Origin: Termitomyces sp. T153
Taxonomy: Eukaryota; Basidiomycota; Agaricomycetes; Agaricales; Lyophyllaceae
Reading direction: 5' to 3'
NCBI GenBank assembly: GCA_018296165.2
Contig: JACKQL020000009.1
Location: forward strand, 310,001 to 374,000
DNA: 64,000 nt
Made by a program: the position numbers and the translations under genes. Of the stretch, positions 1 to 12,640 are shown piece by piece. The notes beneath the pieces are model-generated. The model did not search any database. It saw only the letters and a program-made list of their open reading frames with translations, and had not been told where the DNA came from. Numbering within the stretch: position 1 is the stretch's first letter; each line of letters starts with the position of its first letter.

Positions 1-3000
1 TAAGGAAGGGAGAAGCCCCACCATCACCTTTGAGACAGTACAGTGGACCCCACACCCAACCCTCTTGAGCCCAGGAAGCCCCAACAATAAAGGAAGTACA
101 CTTGATATGCCCTTGAAGGATTTCTTCTGTCAAATGACTCAAGAGTCCCAATGACTCAGACAACCCTGTACCAGGTCCAAGAAGCCTCAACCCACCCCTA
201 AGTTGCTCCAAACCCTTCCATGCAACTCTGGACTCTGGCAATACAACTCTGGAACCCCTGCTTCAACTCCAACATCCATCAAGAGGATCCATGATGCCAA
301 CCCAACAACAATGCCCCTATAGCACCTACTCCACAAGGACAAATTATTAACTACCAGCTCTGTATTACCCTGCCCTTACACCAGAAGACCTCTATCAAAT
401 AGGGACTACACCCCCAGAGTACTCAGAAACAAACCCCATACAAAGTAGTCTCTCTAGAATATCATTAAGTTGCTGATACTTCCCTCATGAAGTGAGTAGT
501 GTTCTCCAATCACTACCTGCCTCAAGCCAACCTTGAGAAGACACCACTAACCCCACCTAACAGCACTGAAGAAAGTGCTGCCCCACCCATAACCAGCAAG
601 AACATTACACACCACAACCCTAGCCATGGAGTCCCAGCCCCACTGCCATCCTACTCTTCTCCCCCAATAAATTGCTTCCCCAACAAAGGGATACTCTCTA
701 GGACCCTCAAAGTAGTCTCCCCTGAATTCCACAACACCCCCAGCAAATCAGGCCACACCCAATGGAGATTGACCCAGATGCCAAGGATAATGAATGGCTC
801 CTCCAACTCCACCCCAACAATCAAGGAACCAATGATGCCCTCCAAAGAGGTGGTACCTTTTTCTCTGATCAGAAACTTAGTTGATTGCCCCACAGTACCA
901 AGACCTACTCTGCCTCCATTCATAGTGACCTCTAGACTGCTCTGGAGCATAAATGGAAGATTATTCTACCCCCCCTCCCCACAACCCCCTTAGAGTCTCT
1001 AGTAATGCTCCCATACAACTGACTCCCCCTGCCACCCTCCAGCACCTGTAGACAACCACTCACCAACATGAAATAAGTGACCTTGAATATCTGGACAATG
1101 GCCAGACCCATCCAAGCTCTTGGAGAACTACTAGAACTCACCCAGCTGGTCCAAGCATGATTCTGGGGGCCACAGCCACTTATTTCAACAACTCTGCCAC
1201 TCAGTGGTAATTTCCATTAAACATCTGCATGTTGTGCTGATTTGAATAAAGAGGAAAACTCCACTCTGGAACCTCCTCTTTGACCAGCGTCATCTCTGAC
1301 ACAACCCTACCAACAAGGCAACCCCTCCTCACATTGACTCTAGACCTCTGGTTCTTGCAATGGGAATGATGGACTGACAAAAACATGCCCTGGACTTCTT
1401 TCCCCACCCCGGACCACTTCCACAATCAACTCTAATAACAAATCACCCACCAAATAACCCCCACACTAACTCTGGGATGCTAACTCCCACTCTAAAGGAA
1501 GAAGCAAAGTTCTGAGCTCATCCAAATCCATCCCACCCTTCCCCATCAAAACTAGGAGAGCTCCACTAGCAAGTCAACACCCTGCCTACCCTGCACCATC
1601 TCTGCCATGAGCTCCACCCTGGAAAAGGACAAAAATCACTGCCTGAAGCTCCAAGCTCACCTCCAAATCACCACTGACCCAGCCCACCAAACCTAAAAGA
1701 ACTCTGCCAGCAAAGTCAACACTCTGCCAATCCTTGTGCTACCTCCATCTGCTAGCTCTGCCCTGGAAAGGGATAAAAACCCATCAACCCTTGCACTACC
1801 TCCATTTGCTGGCTCTGCCCTGGGAAGAGATGAAAACCCACCAACCCTTGCACCACCTCTGTTTCACTGGCCCCATGCAACTCTGCCAACAAGCCAACAA
1901 CCCCTAACCCTCAATATAATCCTTGATGCAACTCCGCCAACAAGCCAATAACCCTTAGACCCCCAATGCAACCTCCAACCCACATACTACCACCTGCCCT
2001 AACCCCCAGTGATCCATGAAACAACAACCCCAAACTCCTCCCTCACCTGAAGTACCTCTGCCAGGACAAGCCACTCACCAACCAATCCCCACACTGCCTT
2101 CACCAAAAGGAAGCATCCACCAATACAATTCTAGCAGCACTCCAAGCTTTAGAGAATGCTAAATACACATAAGACTCCTCTGCCTGCCTCTGAACTTACC
2201 TTTGGCCATAGATGGCCTAGAACCTACCAACCCCCAACCCTGGACCAGAAGAAACTCAGTGGGACTGGTCATCCCAAACTCCACCTCCTCAGCAATAACA
2301 CTCTGAAGCATAGCAAAACCCCAACCACACATGCCCTTCACTAAATGCAATACTCTGGAATGTGATAAAGCTCCAACCCAGCACACTTTTGACCAGAACA
2401 CAATACTCCGGAGCACAGCAAGACCCAAACCAAGTACATCTTCAATGAAAAACAATGCTCTGGAGCTTGACAAACTCCCACCATGCACAACCCCACTAAA
2501 ATGCAAATACTACTAACCAAGGGATTGCAACCCACACTCTAAGGGAGTACCTCTGCCCCTACACTAATTCAACTTACAGCATAGCTGGCACATGAAACAG
2601 TTCCCCACTGAGTTATCACAAAGACCACCCCCACCTTGGAACTCCACTGCTATGCTGCCAAGGGCTTCCACCTTTGACTGGCCATGCCCCAAGAATCACC
2701 TTCCCTCTGCCACTCCCACCATCATCAAAAAGGACCTCTGCCACCCCCACTAGCCACATTGGCACAAGGTCAACCCACTAGACAATCTGCACCCTCTCTG
2801 TCAGCCATATCAACAGAAAAAACTAAAGCTGCCATCAAGCATGCTTCAAAGATTTGGAGGTCCACCCCTCCAAGCCAGCACAATGCTTGACTCCACTGCA
2901 GATCTGAGGACAACCCCTACCCAAAACCCTAAGGAGCAAGCCCAAACATTGCCACTCATCCATACCCCAAGATATGCTGGAGCTCTGCAGGAAGACTTAC

Positions 3001-3329
3001 AACACCCCCACTGGACCTTGGGACTCCCTCTTATAATGCTCTGCCAAGCCCCAACAACCCTGGGACTAGCCAACACAGATGGCACTAGTAGGCTTAACCC
3101 CCACCTCTAGATAACCTCAGGATTCAACCCCCATGAGTACCCCTACATATTTCTGCTCAATCACCCTTTGCACAAACTCAAACCTTGCACACTTGCCAGG
3201 ACTCCACAAAGGATTGGTATGAACAATTCTAGAAGAGTACAGAATCTTACAAGCAGAAAATACATGAAGCAACAAGAAGACAGCAGGATGAACAGCAAGA
3301 AAAGGCTTGAGCCCTAGACTCCCTCACAC

Positions 3330-4993
3330 CCTCTCCCCCTCTAGAGCTCCTCCACTTCCTTGACCTCCAAATCAACCTCCATCTGGGCCCACACCATGGC
3401 CAGCACTTCTGCCAGCCCAGGCAACCTCCTCCCCTGCATCTGCTGCCACCTCCCACTATGACCTCAGGGCCACTGCATTATGCCACCAGTGCCCCACCAA
3501 CAACTGCCCCATTCTCACCACCCCCTGGTCCAACTCTGGAGGATGGTCTGCAGGCATCTGTGCCAATCTGTCTTGGATTAATGCAAAAGTGGCAGAAGCT
3601 CCAACTATGAGGAACTGGTGCTCCCAGACCCAGCCTGTTCCACACCCATCAACAGAAGTTAGAATGCACAAGGGGACACTTACACAAGATCTCTGCACAC
3701 CCTGAGGCCGCCTCCCTCACCAGCCACTCCTCTCGTCATCTCCCAACCTCAGCCTCTGCTCAAGTCAAGCCTCCCTCCTCCAAGCCCTGCTATTCTTCTA
3801 CTTCATCTGCAAATTGTGTTTCAAACTGTGCCAGGCATTCCTGTGGACCCTGCCCCTCCAGTGCCCTTGCTGTGGCCATCTGCACTGCCATATCATAGTT
3901 CTGCTGCAACACATCCCTCTCCCTCTACACCACATCACAATCCTCCTCCACTCTCCAGAGCTCTCTCTCTTGTGCTGCCAATATTCTTGACAACCCCTCC
4001 ACCTAGCAACAAAGGAATGTTTTGGTAATAGAGAGTGCAGGCTCAGAGAAACTTGAGGGACACGCCCTCAGCATGCCCACATCAGGAGAATATCCGTGGG
4101 GCCCAGGAGGCCCTGCCATTATCTCCTGGCCCTGCAGGCCCTGCCTCAAGTGGCAGGGAGGCACTCTGCTTGCCCTTGTCACATAATGCTGCCTCCCCTC
4201 CCTCTGCCCATTTTGTAGGGGTCCCACCTTCTCCACTGGCCACCCTGTGCTCTCCTTGCCCTCCAAACCTGACCCTTAGCCTGACACCTAGGCCTTCCAA
4301 CTCTTGCTCAGCTGATCCCTCACTCAACTCCTCTTATCTCTGCTTTGCAGCAACATACACAGCATGCCACTCTAGTGAAATCGAACATTTCTTGTGCCTA
4401 GCACAGCATGGAAGACAGACTGAGGTGTTATGGTGGGACTCCATAGTTGGCTTGTCAAACTCATACAATTCCTCCTACTGAGCACAGAGAGTACACTGGA
4501 ACAACTGATCAGCCAACACTGGGAAAAGCAGTAGGGACTTACCAGAGCCTTGCTCTAGCACTACTCTAGAGTCAGAGGACCCTGTGCCTGCTCCAGTGCC
4601 CCCACAGATACCTCCAGCATCATCTGAGCTTGCAGAATCCTCTCCACCTCCAGAACAATATAGACAATCCCCACCCCCAGGCTAGGCCTCACAGAACACC
4701 CTGAGGCAATGGAAATGGAACAACCAGTGGGCCCTGACTCCCTCATACATGAAGAACCCTCAGAGGAGCCCACCACTGCCAAGGACAACTCTGCAGAGCT
4801 CAATCAGCAATTGCAGAGCAAGAAAAACATCACACTCATGATGGCAGGTCATTGCCTCCACCTTTCTATGGTCCTACTGCTGTTCAACCTCCTGCTGACA
4901 ATGCTCATACTCTGCCCAGATTGCCACACAATTATCACCAGAAGGGGGAGGGGTTGGCAATGGAGAATGCAATGATGGTGTGGAAGAAGACAT
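3330..4993 (-). pseudogene. Decayed copy of the antisense accessory gene in element A
   Basis: The gene runs opposite to its host element, as in D. The start is the ATG at 4991-4993, which opens with MSSS like copies B and C (D has MSSP). The C-terminal block (about 3456-3660) has WVWEHQ, PPELDQG and WWEVAADAGE-like matches to the D protein (WVREHR, PPELQQG, WWEVAADAGE). Between them, around 4330-4450, lies a cysteine/lysine motif reading CLPCCARHKKCS, absent from the shorter D copy. Several stops and frame changes interrupt it. A TTAAAAG box sits about 40 bases upstream of the ATG. The function of the family is unknown to me. The 3' end is approximate. Confidence 0.6.
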
Positions 4994-5198
4994 GGCAAAA
5001 AATTTGGGAACTCCAGAGTACACATGATCTTTTAATGACTTAGGAAGAGCCCCCGGACAAATGGTAGCCATGCTTTGACTTTGTCTCCCATGCCGCCACT
5101 GCTCACTGCAGTTTGATCAATATTGCTTGGCTTCAATTCCCATGCCCCTCTTGACCCCAACCTGAGCCCCACATCTTGAGAGTCTCAATGCTGAAGAG

Positions 5199-5216
5199 GG
5201 AGGTGATGTCACAAAC
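5199..5216 (+). other. Polypurine tract before the LTR of element A
   Basis: The run GCTGAAGAGGGAGGTGA lies immediately before the TGTCA that opens the LTR, the expected place for plus-strand priming. It matches the tract before the 3' LTR of D. Confidence 0.6.
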
Positions 5217-5955
5217 TGCTCTCTAGACCTCTGCATATTGTTCCCAACCCACCTGCTCCCCCAGAGCCTCCCCTGATGCTCTGTTGACCTCCCCAAACCA
5301 TCATCTACCCTCTGCACCCACTCTGGCTAACTCTAACACTTCTCTAGCAAACTCCAACAGCCCTCTGGCCAGCTCTGATGTCTTTTCCATAGCCACCAAT
5401 GCTTTCTCTGGCTCTTCTGAACCCCTAGAACCATCTCCTAACATTCCTGACTCCATCATTTGTCACCAGCCCATCAATGTGGTTCCCCTGACCCACTTTG
5501 GAGCATCCCAACTACCTTGGAATGGCCTGTGTCCCCAACTGATCCTGTCAAGATATCAACATGGCCTGCCCTCTGATCACAACTGACACCCATCAACTCT
5601 GCCAAGCCCTGCTGCTACACCTGCTGTCCCCTGGAGCACTCCAGTAGCCAGTATATAAGTCATAGAGTAGCTCCTCATACTCTAGTCTTAATATTACCAA
5701 TTGCTTAACATTACCTATGGTCTAACTGTTTCTCTCTTGTGTTTTGTGTCCCATGTTACATTTCCTTTACTTTCAGTCTCCTGGTCTTGTTTCATCTCTA
5801 TTCCATTATTGTCCTTGTTATCATTTTGTATCTCTGCCTGAATCTATTTTTGTTCCCATCTCAATCTTGTCTCGACTCTGTCCTGCTCTGTTCTGCTTTG
5901 TCTCATCTCATTTGATCTGTTTTCCTCCTTGTGCTCAAGTCCTTTTCAACCCTAA
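5217..5955 (+). mobile_element. Truncated 3' LTR of element A
   Basis: It opens with TGTCACAAAC and follows the D LTR (TGTCACGACC...) through the TATATAA box near 5652 and the initiator AGTCTTAATATT near 5688. Alignment to D stops after the CAACCCTAA block at about 5953, where pol sequence of element B begins, so the last third of the LTR is missing. Its CpGs are replaced by TG or CA. Confidence 0.7.
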
Positions 5956-6935
5956 GTCTGATATGCATCCAAAAAAGTCATTTAAGGCCAAGCAGAATGC
6001 ATTCAACCATTGAGTGGTAATCTCCCCCAAACATCTACATGCCATGTTGATTTTGAATGAAGAAGGAATCCTCCACCAAATCAGAAACTCACTCCTGGAC
6101 TCCTTCTTCACCCAGCATAACTTCTGCAACAACTCTGCTAATGAGTTGAACACCAAAAACTCCTTCACACTATCTCTGGATCACTGCCAACTATTTACAG
6201 AACAACTGGCATGCAAAACTCCCCCTTGCTGAGTTTATCTACAACAATATGCCCCACTCCACCACTGGAGTTTTCCCCTTCTATGCCAACAAGGGCTACA
6301 ACCCTTGACTCATACTATTTCTCAAGGATATCCCTTTTCATGTCACCCACAAAGTTGCTGAGGACCTCCAATCTCTTCACCAGTTCCTCTGGGACAAGAT
6401 CAACACTGCCAATCAAGCTTACTTCATGCATACCAATGCCTGACACAAACTGGCCCCTGACTGGCCTCTCTGGCACCTTGGTCTGGCTCAATCAACAAAA
6501 TCTCAAGACCCAGAGACCCTCTGTCAAACTTGATCACAAATGTTTTGGCCCCTTCAAAGTCCTCTGAAAGGTCTCCATGCATGCCTACAAGCTCAACCTA
6601 CCCCTAGGCCTGAAGGGCCTCCACCCCATGTTCCATGTGCAACTTCTCCAAAAACATGCTCTGGACCCCTTTTCTGGGCAGTGCCCCAGTTAACTGCCCC
6701 CTGTCAAAATCAAGAACAAATATCACTACAAGGTCAACCAAATCCTCAACTCCTGCATGGTCCATGGCCGACTCCAATACTTAGTCCACTAGAAGGACTA
6801 CAGACCTAAGAATGTCACTTGGAAACCCCAAAAAAACTTCAACAGAGCCCCCGATGAGCTCCAGAACTTCCATCAAAGGCACCCCACCAAGCCCCAGGAC
6901 CCCTGGGACTAGCAAGCACAGATGGCATCAGTGGG
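5956..6935 (+). pseudogene. Element B: pol remnant (RNase H end, integrase C-terminus, chromodomain)
   Basis: This is a broken Ty3-type polyprotein fragment. The first part (SFKAKQNAFNH, about 5967) equals the RNase H/integrase junction seen in element C, but most of the integrase catalytic core is deleted. The integrase C-terminal region follows (about 6230-6650), and then a recognisable chromodomain (about 6710-6890) with the words [21 protein letters not shown] and TWKPQKN split by stops. A chromodomain at the end of the integrase marks chromoviruses; in those elements it directs insertion to particular chromatin. Frameshifts and C-to-T stops mean no product. The junction with LTR A at about 5955 looks like recombination between two copies. 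Confidence 0.7.
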
Positions 6936-7165
6936 CATAAACCCTGCCTCTGAACTTATCAGAGATTTAACTCCCATGAGTAATTACCTACATGTTTCAA
7001 AAAACCTCAATGGAGCCCCCAATGAGCTCTGGGACTTCCATCAAAGGCACCTCACCAAGCCCCAGGACCCCCAGGACTAGCAAACACAGATGGCATCAGT
7101 GGGCATAAACCCTGCCTCTGGACTCATCAGAGATTTAACTCCCATGAGTAACCCCTTACATATTT
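6831..7165 (+). repeat. 168 bp tandem duplication at the end of element B pol
   Basis: Two adjacent copies share GAGCCCCC(G/A)ATGAGCT at 6845 and 7013, then the same order of blocks ending in a run like GATTTAACTCCCATGAGTAA. The period is 168 bases. The duplicated unit spans the end of the chromodomain reading frame and the short spacer before the antisense gene. Confidence 0.8.
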
Positions 7166-7311
7166 TATTCATTCCCTCCTCCTCACTTGATACTAAAAAG
7201 AGACACTCATCCAGGCTGAATATCCAAAAATGGCTGTATATATAATATTACATAATATCATAAAAGTACAAGCAGGCCTGGAGCATAAGAAGTTAAGTCC
7301 AAGAAAATCCC

Positions 7312-8966
7312 CTACTCCTCCTCCCCCTTTGGTTCTACTTCCACTATCCTCCCCACCATGTCCACCTCCAATTGCACCACCACCATTGCCAGGACATCTG
7401 GATGTCCTGGGAGAGGCTTTCCCACATCTGTTGCCACCTTCCACCATGCTCCAGTGTCTGCCATTGCCCTCCACTGATGCTCCACTAGCAGATGCCTCAT
7501 CTGCATGATCTCTCGCCCCAGTTCTAGTGAAAGGTCCCTGGGCATCCTCATCAGCCCATTGTGGATGGACTCCAGCTCTGCCAATGCTCTGTCAAGAAGA
7601 ATGCAGTGCTTCCTGGCCCAGTCTGCCAAAGTGAGATTAGCTTAGTATAAGAGGGGAATAGAGAAAGGAAAAGGAAGGACTTACAGAGCACTCCCCACTG
7701 CCCCAAGGCCACCTTGTTGGTGAGCCACTTCTCCCACCTCCATGCTCTCTCTGCCATTGCCCAGGGCACCCCCACGTTAGGTCCCCCCCAAGCTCCTTGC
7801 ACCTCCAACTCCTCTGACTGCTGTGCCACCATCTCTGCCTGCACCTCCCACTGCTTTAGACAAGCCTGCAACTCCTGCAGCCAGATCAACCACTCCATGG
7901 CCATCTCCATGGCTACATCTTTATCCCTCTGCACTGTATCCCTGTCCCTCCACACCTCATCATGCTGCCGGCACATTGTGTCATGGTCCTCCCTAGTCCT
8001 ACAGGCTTCCTCCTTGTAGGTGGCCAATGTCTGCTCCAACTCCTTGACCCAATGCTGCAGGACAGCCTAGGTGACCAACTACAACTCTCCTATGGACTGC
8101 TCAATTGGAGCTCCAGAGATTAGAAAATATACTGTGAGGCCCAGGGGGCCCACCATCATCTGCTCCCCCCACATCTGCTTGCTTGGCCCCACCTCTAGCA
8201 AAGGGGATGCCTTCTGCTTGCTCTTGTCACATGCTGCAGGGGCCTCTTCTCTCCACCCACCCTGTAGGGGTCCAACCTTCATTGGTGGATGCTCTGTGCT
8301 GCTCCCACTCTCAGCCCCCTGAACCCTCTCCAACACCTTATCCTACCATCCCTCCTCCATCTGTGCCACAACCCATGCCTGGTCCCAGCCTTGCTCCATG
8401 GCAATACAGGCAGTGCACCAACTCAATGTAACAGAGCACCTCTTGTGCTGCAAGCAATATGGAAAGCACACTGATGTATCCCACTATAGCCCCAGCATGG
8501 GCTCCTTGAAGTTGCACCATTTCCTGCATCAAACACAAGACCAACACTGTGGGAATAGATTAACTGGGGAAAAGGTAGAATCACATGATTCACTCACTGG
8601 GGCCACCCCTTGGCACTACTCAAGAGTTAGGGAACCCCTTGCCTGCCCTACAGCAGCCACAAACTGCTCTAGCATCACCTCTACCTGCACAATTCTAAAG
8701 GCAGAGGAAATAGGCCAGACCACCCCAGGGCCCAGGACAGTTCTGGATTGCAAGGTGGGGACTATGAGGCCTGCCACAGCCACAGACAACTCTGTTAATA
8801 CTCTATCAGTGCTTCAGAGCATGGGAACAAAACTGCACTTATGGCTGCAGTACATTGTCTGTACATGCCTATGATTCTGACAACCTTTGGAATCCTTAGA
8901 GGAAGAGGAGGAAGATCATGCAGAAGGAGAGGGGGATGCCACAGGATAGTACTCGGAGGAAGACAT
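7312..8966 (-). pseudogene. Decayed copy of the antisense accessory gene in element B
   Basis: The start is the ATG at 8964-8966 (MSSSEYYPV). The coiled-coil part (about 7700-8039) has runs such as DHDTMCRQHDEVWRDRD, and the final block (7312-7622) has ARKHCILLDRAL and WWKVATDVGKPLPGHPD, ending GEEE-stop. A clean intron is visible at 7623-7684 on this strand (GTAAGT ... GGCAG, 62 nt); removing it joins the coiled coil to the WARKHCILL block as in D. A cysteine motif YCLQHKRCS lies near 8450. Stops elsewhere show it is dead. It lies between the pol end and the 3' LTR, with an ATTAAAAGG box about 40 bases upstream of the ATG. Confidence 0.65.
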
Positions 8967-9175
8967 TGCAAAAGGTTGGGCCTCCAGGGTACATCTGACC
9001 CTTTTAATAGTTTGGGAAGAACCTCCTAACAAATGGTGGCCACACTTTGACTTCATTCCCATGCTGCTGCCACTTGCTGAGTTTGATCAATATTGCTTGA
9101 CTTTGATTCTCATGCCCTGCTGATCTCTGAACTGTGCCCTGTGTCTCGAGGGTCTCAATGCTGAAGGGGGGGTAA

Positions 9176-10235
9176 TGTTATGACCCACTCCCTGGACCTC
9201 CAACATTGTTTCCAGCCTGCTTGCTTCTCCAGAGCCTCTCCTCCAATGCCTCATCAAAGCCCCCAACCATCAAACACTCTCTGTGGCCATCCTAGGTAAC
9301 TCCAATGCTTCTCTAGCAAACCCTGATGGTCCCCCAGCTAACTTCAATGATCTTCTCCACAGCCATTAACACTTCCCTTAACTCTCCTGAGCCCCTGGAA
9401 CCCTCCCCCACCATTTCTGACCCTGTTATGTGTCATTGGCTCACCACTCTGGCTCACCTGACCTCCTCCAGGGCATCACAATGACTCTGGAGTGATCTAT
9501 ATCCCCAACTGATCCCATCAGAATATTGCCATAGCCCACCCCTCAATCACAACCAACACCTGTCAACTCCACACAGCTCTATCGAGCCCCGCTGCCATGC
9601 CCACTGCCCCCTAGAGCTCTCCAGTAGTTGGTATATAATTCATGGAGTAGCACTTCATACTCTAGTCTTGATATCACATTAACTGGTTACTTGTGTCTTG
9701 TGTTTCTTTCTGTCTCTGTTTCTATTTCTAGCCTTGAATCTATCTCTTTTCTCAGTCTCATCTTGTCTCACCTCTGTCTTGTCTTGATTGTCTCTATTTC
9801 CTTTGTTTCTCTAAGCTCCTCCTAACTCCAACATCAGTATGAACTCCATGCATGTGCTACAATCCCCAAACATCCTTACAACAACTCCAGACCTCACTCC
9901 ATGCTCAGCCCCAGAACTCATCAAGTCTTTATTGACTCCCCATCCAACTCTGGCTCCACCCCCATCACTTGCAAAGTCTCTGTGTACCCTGCAATTTATT
10001 TGCATGCCTATGAACCTGTACTTGATGCCCACCCAAGCCAATGTCTAATATACTTGGTCTTAAACTTCCCCAGACCATTCCAGACTTGCTTGGATCACTC
10101 CCCTTAGCTTCCCCTCACAAGTCCCTACACTCTGTGCAAACCCTGGAGTGCTAAGTTATAAGTGCAGGACATTGCATCTGCCTAGTAAGGACTTGCCCAG
10201 TGTAGCTGAGCCCCTGTAGTTAGCAGAACCTGACA
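9176..10235 (+). mobile_element. 3' LTR of element B, inserted in a copia element
   Basis: It begins TGTTATGACCC directly after the purine tract CTGAAGGGGGGGTAA and ends ...GAACCTGACA, the same termini as D after CpG decay. It contains a TATA-like GTATATAATT at about 9630 and AGTCTTGATAT about 32 bases further on. The sequence to the right (from 10236) resumes inside a copia reading frame, so this chromovirus landed in a copia element. The other side of the insertion is not identifiable here. Confidence 0.75.
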
Positions 10236-11721
10236 CTTTAATCAGTTGTTCTAGATGGTCCTCTCCCAAATGGCACATTCAACAATGAAGTAGGGATCTG
10301 TCAACAACACTTGCAGTATTTACAGCATGAGCAGGGGAGGATATCAGAGCCTTGCCATTCAGATATAAGGTCAATGACTTGTCAATAGTGGCACTGAACA
10401 CTGGGTTGCCTTGCAGATTGAAAAAGACCCTACATCTAACACAGGTAATGGAAAACCCACAGCATACTGAGAGAGTGGTGATGGAGAGGAGGTAGTTGGT
10501 TAATTCTAGTATGGATAACACATCAGTTATAGTAACATCTGGAAGCTTCTCCTCATTTCTATTCTTCCCTTGTGGACTGAGCCTCACTGAGCCTTTTCCC
10601 ACAGAATAGACAATCACATTGTTGGCAAGGTGAATAGGCACTTTCCATGACTTGAAGGAGCTGGGTAAGAACCACTCTTGATGCAGCATCATATGACTCA
10701 TGGCTCCTAAGTCTGTGTTCCATAGCATGTCAGTGAGGGGGGATGGTGATGATAAGGATCAACAAACAGCAGCTTCTGCTTTGATAGTGGGTCCATCACA
10801 TCCATTCCCTGCCTTGGCTTTTTCAGCATCTGCTTTGGCAGTGTCTGGCCTTCTGCCCCAATGTGCTCCACATGGCTTTCTCCACTTTAACTCTCCATTG
10901 TCCTTTTTTATGTGAGTACATGTGCTCTCAAGGTTTGGGCAATCTTGTCCTCTGTGTGGCCCATGGCATAGAAAACAGGCTATTTCATGGGTGGCTGCAG
11001 CAGCCACAGCAGCAGCTTCCTCTTTGCTAGCCCTGCATTGCACCTCCTCAGTGCAAAAAGCCTTAAGTGTGGCAGTCTTAGTTAGGCTATTAAGCATGAG
11101 GATGGAAGAAATGAATGCTGCATAGTCCTCATGGGGAAGCACATGTAGCATTGCCATAATGGATAGCTCATCATTTGGGATCTTGATTGTATACACCAGT
11201 GTGATAGAGCCATTTGAGCCAATGATAGGTGGAGGGCAGAGAACATGGATGCAATTCATTGCTCCCTCAATGAATGTACAAAGCTCTGTAAGTGATTTTT
11301 CTTCTCATTTCTGTATGCTGAATAGGTTTCTTAGAGAGTTAAAATGTGCATTGGATGCTGACATCAAGTGGATCTCTGTAAGTTTGGCCCACATGGTGGC
11401 TGGTTGATTGTGGATGCTGTTAACATAGATTTTATTACCTTTGTCCAGCCACTGATAGATCTCTCCAGTGGTGTGATCACTGTGCAGGAGGTAGGCATTG
11501 AACAGTTATATGGAGGTAGGATTGTTGGGGTCAAGAATAGGACTTTGCTCTTTGCCTGTCACAATGCAAGCACTGCAAAGTGACATAAGTTGTCCAAACA
11601 TTGATTTTTCCCATTCAGTGTATTTTATTGTGCTGAGCTTTGACATTGGTGATTGAGAAGCATACAAAGTGACATTGTCCATGATGAGTGAAGATGCCAC
11701 AGTTGACAATTGTGGGAACAA
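10236..11721 (-). pseudogene. Ty1/copia gag and protease remnant
   Basis: Read right to left it gives a copia-type Gag: a block with KYTEWEKSMFGQLMSLC at about 11600, a zinc-knuckle-like CFLCHGPHRGQDC near 10970, then the protease region WNTDLGAMSHM (from the usual WxxDSGAxxHM) and HLANNVIVYS at about 10600-10728. The GAG-pre-integrase stretch begins at the left end (LGEDHLEQLIK, about 10236-10270) and is cut by the LTR of element B. The protease motif has lost its serine-glycine pair and several frames are broken. Integrase, RT and RNase H are absent from the window. Confidence 0.7.
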
Positions 11722-12400
11722 TATGAGTGTAATGGGAAGTAAATATCAACTGTATTGACAAGCTACAACATTTGCAAATGGAGTGTATAATATAAATCCC
11801 TAGTGTGTACATCTGTGGGCCAGGGCCCATAACCTGTTGCAGCAGGCTCAGTGGACAGCACAGAATTAAACCACAAGGATAAGAATGAGTCTAATGGTGT
11901 GCAATGAGACTGGGGTCCAAACATTGTCAATAGTGCATTAGACTGAGGCAAACGGTACATGCATACCTGGGGTCCAAATATTGTCAATAGTGTATTAGAC
12001 TCAGGAGAAAAAGGACCACCAGGGAATGAAAATATTCTGATCATCACATGGAAGTTGGATGGATTGTCCAATGAGAGTTGTGGCATGACATCATACTGTA
12101 TCTTCAACAATTTGAACATTAGGTTATTTCCACTGCAGTCTCAATATTGAAAGCTGTATTTCAATGTCTCTGTCAAGTTGAAAGGAATCAGGGCAAATGT
12201 ACTTACCTTTTTCGAACAAGTTCTTGTGTACCTTTCTATTCTGTGTCTCAGTGATATAAATCCTTGATTATCCTCTTCTCCATGCTAGACAATTTGCAAT
12301 GTACATACCATAATGCCTTTATGTTGATTACATAAAGAGATGGATAATAATGCCCTTTGATAAGAGAATCACAAGGGTCATATTGTGATGCATTGATGAA
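11722..12400. other. Decayed leader region of the copia element with a short tandem repeat
   Basis: No gene is supported. Two copies of a block reading GGTCCAAA(C/T)ATTGTCAATAGTG lie at about 11914 and 11970, each followed by a CATTAGACT-like word. The region probably includes the copia Gag N-terminus and leader, but I could not place an LTR edge. Confidence 0.35.
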
Positions 12401-12404
12401 GGGC

Positions 12405-12640
12405 AGTTGTTGTTGGATTGTCAAGACTCAATGAATAACTGTAAGGGAAACTTATGGAGGCTATGGCTCAGTCACACAGCTGGCAGAGGGAGATACAAAG
12501 GTCTATTCAATACAGTAAGTGGCTACAGACATAACTACTCACTTGGAAGAGGGAGATCCAAAGAGAACAAGTCTTGGGAACTCCATAGGCCATGTGTGAT
12601 GCTTCAGAAGCTTTAGAATCAAAGGATACAACTGTACAGT
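12405..12640 (+). repeat. Dispersed repeat, copy 1
   Basis: This block and 22055-22330 share the core GAGGG(G/A)(A/G)ATCCAAAGAGAACAAGTCT, an earlier partial copy of the same core, and a similar upstream CTGTAA(A/G)G(G/C)(A/C)AAC word. The two copies lie in different hosts (copia remnant and element C), so this is a mobile or transduced repeat of about 250 bp. No ends or coding capacity are clear. Confidence 0.5.

Larger units (their letters stand above)
1..5216 (+). mobile_element. Element A: internal region of a non-autonomous chromovirus-family LTR element (decayed, enters from left)
   Basis: This stretch has no intact sense-strand gene. Blocks of it match the internal body of the intact element D in the same order: bases 1-30 match the purine-rich block near 57832, about 2230-2330 matches 58580-58670, and about 2990-3180 matches 59040-59160. 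A short block near 1200 resembles the pol sequence seen at 6010. The DNA is C-rich but almost free of CpG, which suggests decay by C-to-T change. It ends in a purine-rich tract (5199-5216) directly before an LTR. The many small proline-rich open frames are treated as non-coding. The extent and orientation are well supported by D; individual sub-boundaries are not. Confidence 0.7.

Noticed and set aside
499..993. A 164-codon open frame on the plus strand
   Set aside because: It lies in the decayed C-rich body of element A and is Pro/Ser-rich from composition alone; the matching part of element D has no conserved frame.
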